Shown here one piece after another: positions 14,195-15,509 of a stretch of DNA of 15,509 bases. This DNA is from Erysipelotrichia bacterium. Lineage in GTDB: Bacteria; Bacillota_I; Bacilli_A; RFN20; CAG-826. The notes beneath the pieces were generated by a model. That model was not told where the DNA came from. It made no database searches and saw nothing but the letters and a program-made list of their open reading frames with translations. A program made the position numbers and the translations under genes. The stretch is taken from positions 1-15,509 of the forward strand of contig JAAZFR010000052.1 in NCBI GenBank assembly GCA_012971835.1, in the 5' to 3' direction. The first letter of the stretch is position 1. Each line of letters starts with the position of its first letter.

Positions 14195-15509
14195 ATGAAA
14201 TACGACCACATCACCATCGAACAAAAATGGGCAAAAAGGTGGGAAGAAGAAAAAGTCTTCCACACTAATGTCTATGATTTTTCAAAACCAAAATACTACG
14301 TTTTAGATATGTTTCCCTATCCAAGTGCGGATGGACTTCATGTCGGACATCCAAAAGGATATACAGCCAGCGATACGATTGCCCGCATGAAAAGAATGCA
14401 GGGTTTTAACGTTTTACATCCAATCGGATGGGATGCTTTTGGATTACCGGCCGAACAATTTGCGATTAAGAAAAATCGTCACCCTGAAGATTTTACATTA
14501 AACAACATCGATAATTTTCGTCGCCAGATTAAGGCAATTGGCTTAAGCTATGATTTTAGCCGCGAAGTCAACACGACTGACCCTTCATATTATCGCTGGA
14601 CACAGTGGATCTTTTTACAACTTCTCAAAAAAGATTTAGCCTATGTTGATTCGATTCCTGTCAATTTTTGTCCTGAACTGGGAACCGTTTTGGCAAACGA
14701 AGAAGTTATCGATGGCAAAAGTGAACGTGGTGGATATGATGTTATTCGCTTACCGATGCGTCAGTGGCTCCTTCGTATTACAAAATATGCTGATCGGTTA
14801 CTTGAAGATTTAAGTGAAGTCGAATGGCCTAAGTCGACAATTGATATGCAAACAAATTGGATTGGCAGATCAGAAGGCGCAAAAATTACATTCAAAGTCA
14901 AAAATCACGATATTTCATTTGACGTCTTTACGACACGTGCTGACACATTGTTTGGTTGTACTTACTGCGTTCTTGCTCCTGAACATGAACTTGTCAAAAA
15001 AATCGCTGATTCTAGCAAAATAAATGCAATCGATGAGTATTTGGCTCAGATTTCTGCCAAATCGGATTTAGAAAGAACAGAATTAAACAAAGATAAATCT
15101 GGCGTTTTTATTGGTGCTTACGCCATTAATCCCGTTAACGAAAAAGAAGTTCCAATCTACATCGCTGATTATGTTTTAGCAACATATGGAACAGGAGCAG
15201 TCATGGCTGTTCCGGCTCACGATCAACGCGATTACGAATTTGCAAAAAAACATAATTTAAAAATGATTCAAGTTCTTGAAGGTGATATTTCCCTTAAAGC
15301 GATGGAAGATGATGCTAGACATATTAATAGCGCCTTTGCCGATGGTCTTAATTCATTTGAAGCCACAAAGGCTATCGTCGATTATCTTCGTAATAAAGGT
15401 TTAGGCAGTTTTCAAATTTCTTATCGTTTGCGGGATTGGCTTTTTTCACGGCAAAGATACTGGGGAGAACCTATTCCAGTTGTCCTACTAGATGATGGGG
15501 AAATTGAGC
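14195..15509 (+). CDS. leuS: leucyl-tRNA synthetase, 5' part (cut by window end)
   Basis: Charges tRNA-Leu. About 438 codons are present and open to the last base; bacterial LeuRS is about 800 residues, so the KMSKS loop, anticodon-binding and C-terminal domains lie outside. The HIGH motif reads HVGH at 49-52 within the expected FPYPS...[10 protein letters not shown] context. The CP1 editing domain shows TTRADTLFG and [18 protein letters not shown] with the editing Thr and Asp residues in place, and [16 protein letters not shown] follows near the end. It starts 4 bases after the glgA stop, with AGGAG at 14181-14185, so it is likely co-transcribed with the glycogen genes. There is no space for a T-box leader. 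Confidence 0.96.
   Translation, partial: MKYDHITIEQKWAKRWEEEKVFHTNVYDFSKPKYYVLDMFPYPSADGLHVGHPKGYTASDTIARMKRMQGFNVLHPIGWDAFGLPAEQFAIKKNRHPEDFTLNNIDNFRRQIKAIGLSYDFSREVNTTDPSYYRWTQWIFLQLLKKDLAYVDSIPVNFCPELGTVLANEEVIDGKSERGGYDVIRLPMRQWLLRITKYADRLLEDLSEVEWPKSTIDMQTNWIGRSEGAKITFKVKNHDISFDVFTTRADTLFGCTYCVLAPEHELVKKIADSSKINAIDEYLAQISAKSDLERTELNKDKSGVFIGAYAINPVNEKEVPIYIADYVLATYGTGAVMAVPAHDQRDYEFAKKHNLKMIQVLEGDISLKAMEDDARHINSAFADGLNSFEATKAIVDYLRNKGLGSFQISYRLRDWLFSRQRYWGEPIPVVLLDDGEIE

Noticed and set aside
14150..14200. T-box riboswitch ahead of leuS
   Set aside because: The gap is 4 bases and the upstream sequence codes for conserved GlgA residues; no specifier stem or T-box motif is seen.
14814..15023. 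Small plus-strand reading frame inside leuS
   Set aside because: It is out of frame with an unbroken LeuRS frame running from 14195 to the window end and has no ribosome binding site or family features.
1..15509. Mobile elements, CRISPR arrays, tRNA or rRNA genes
   Set aside because: No transposase, terminal repeats, regularly spaced repeats or cloverleaf sequences were found by eye; the window is almost entirely packed with core genes.

Overview
The window is a 15.5 kb stretch of a low-GC chromosome from a Bacillota-type bacterium, most likely a Mollicutes-like or Erysipelotrichia-like lineage (Acholeplasma/Izemoplasma/RF39 style) that keeps the standard genetic code. UGA is used as a stop (rlmN, prpC, prkC) and tryptophan is written UGG. 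The gene order gmk, priA, rsmB-like, rlmN, prpC, prkC, rsgA, rpe, then rpmB on the opposite strand, is the conserved Bacillus-type block. Placement below phylum is inference from family resemblance and missing genes.

Layout. Positions 75-2885 hold gmk (guanylate kinase) and priA (replication-restart helicase). The rpoZ and coaBC genes that usually lie between them in Bacillus are absent. Positions 2943-3383 hold a small gene with its own extended -10 promoter and hairpin terminator, sitting where def and fmt usually lie. It looks like a DUF1904/tautomerase-fold protein without the catalytic N-terminal proline. Positions 3470-8901 are a tight same-strand run of overlapping genes: a degenerate RsmB-family protein, rlmN, a PP2C phosphatase, a Hanks-type kinase, rsgA and rpe, followed two bases later by a six-TM membrane protein (8904-9578) in the thiN/spoVM position. 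A bidirectional hairpin terminator separates this run from the convergent rpmB (L28) and an upstream minus-strand membrane protein. Divergent from that, starting at 10509, is a glycogen-synthesis operon glgC-glgD-glgA that runs with a 4-base gap into leuS, which is cut by the window end.

How they work together. One half joins ribosome maturation and rRNA modification (RlmN, RsgA, the RsmB relic, L28) to a soluble Ser/Thr kinase/phosphatase pair. The other half makes ADP-glucose (GlgC with the regulatory-type paralogue GlgD) and polymerises it (GlgA).

The most unusual points are: an intact RsmB homologue that has lost its SAM-binding motif and both catalytic cysteines; a PrkC-like kinase reduced to its catalytic domain, with no TM or PASTA part; the solitary DUF1904-like gene at the def/fmt position; and a leuS with no room for a T-box, apparently transcribed with glycogen genes. 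No mobile elements, CRISPR arrays, tRNA or rRNA genes were seen, and no gene-free stretch exceeds 300 bases.
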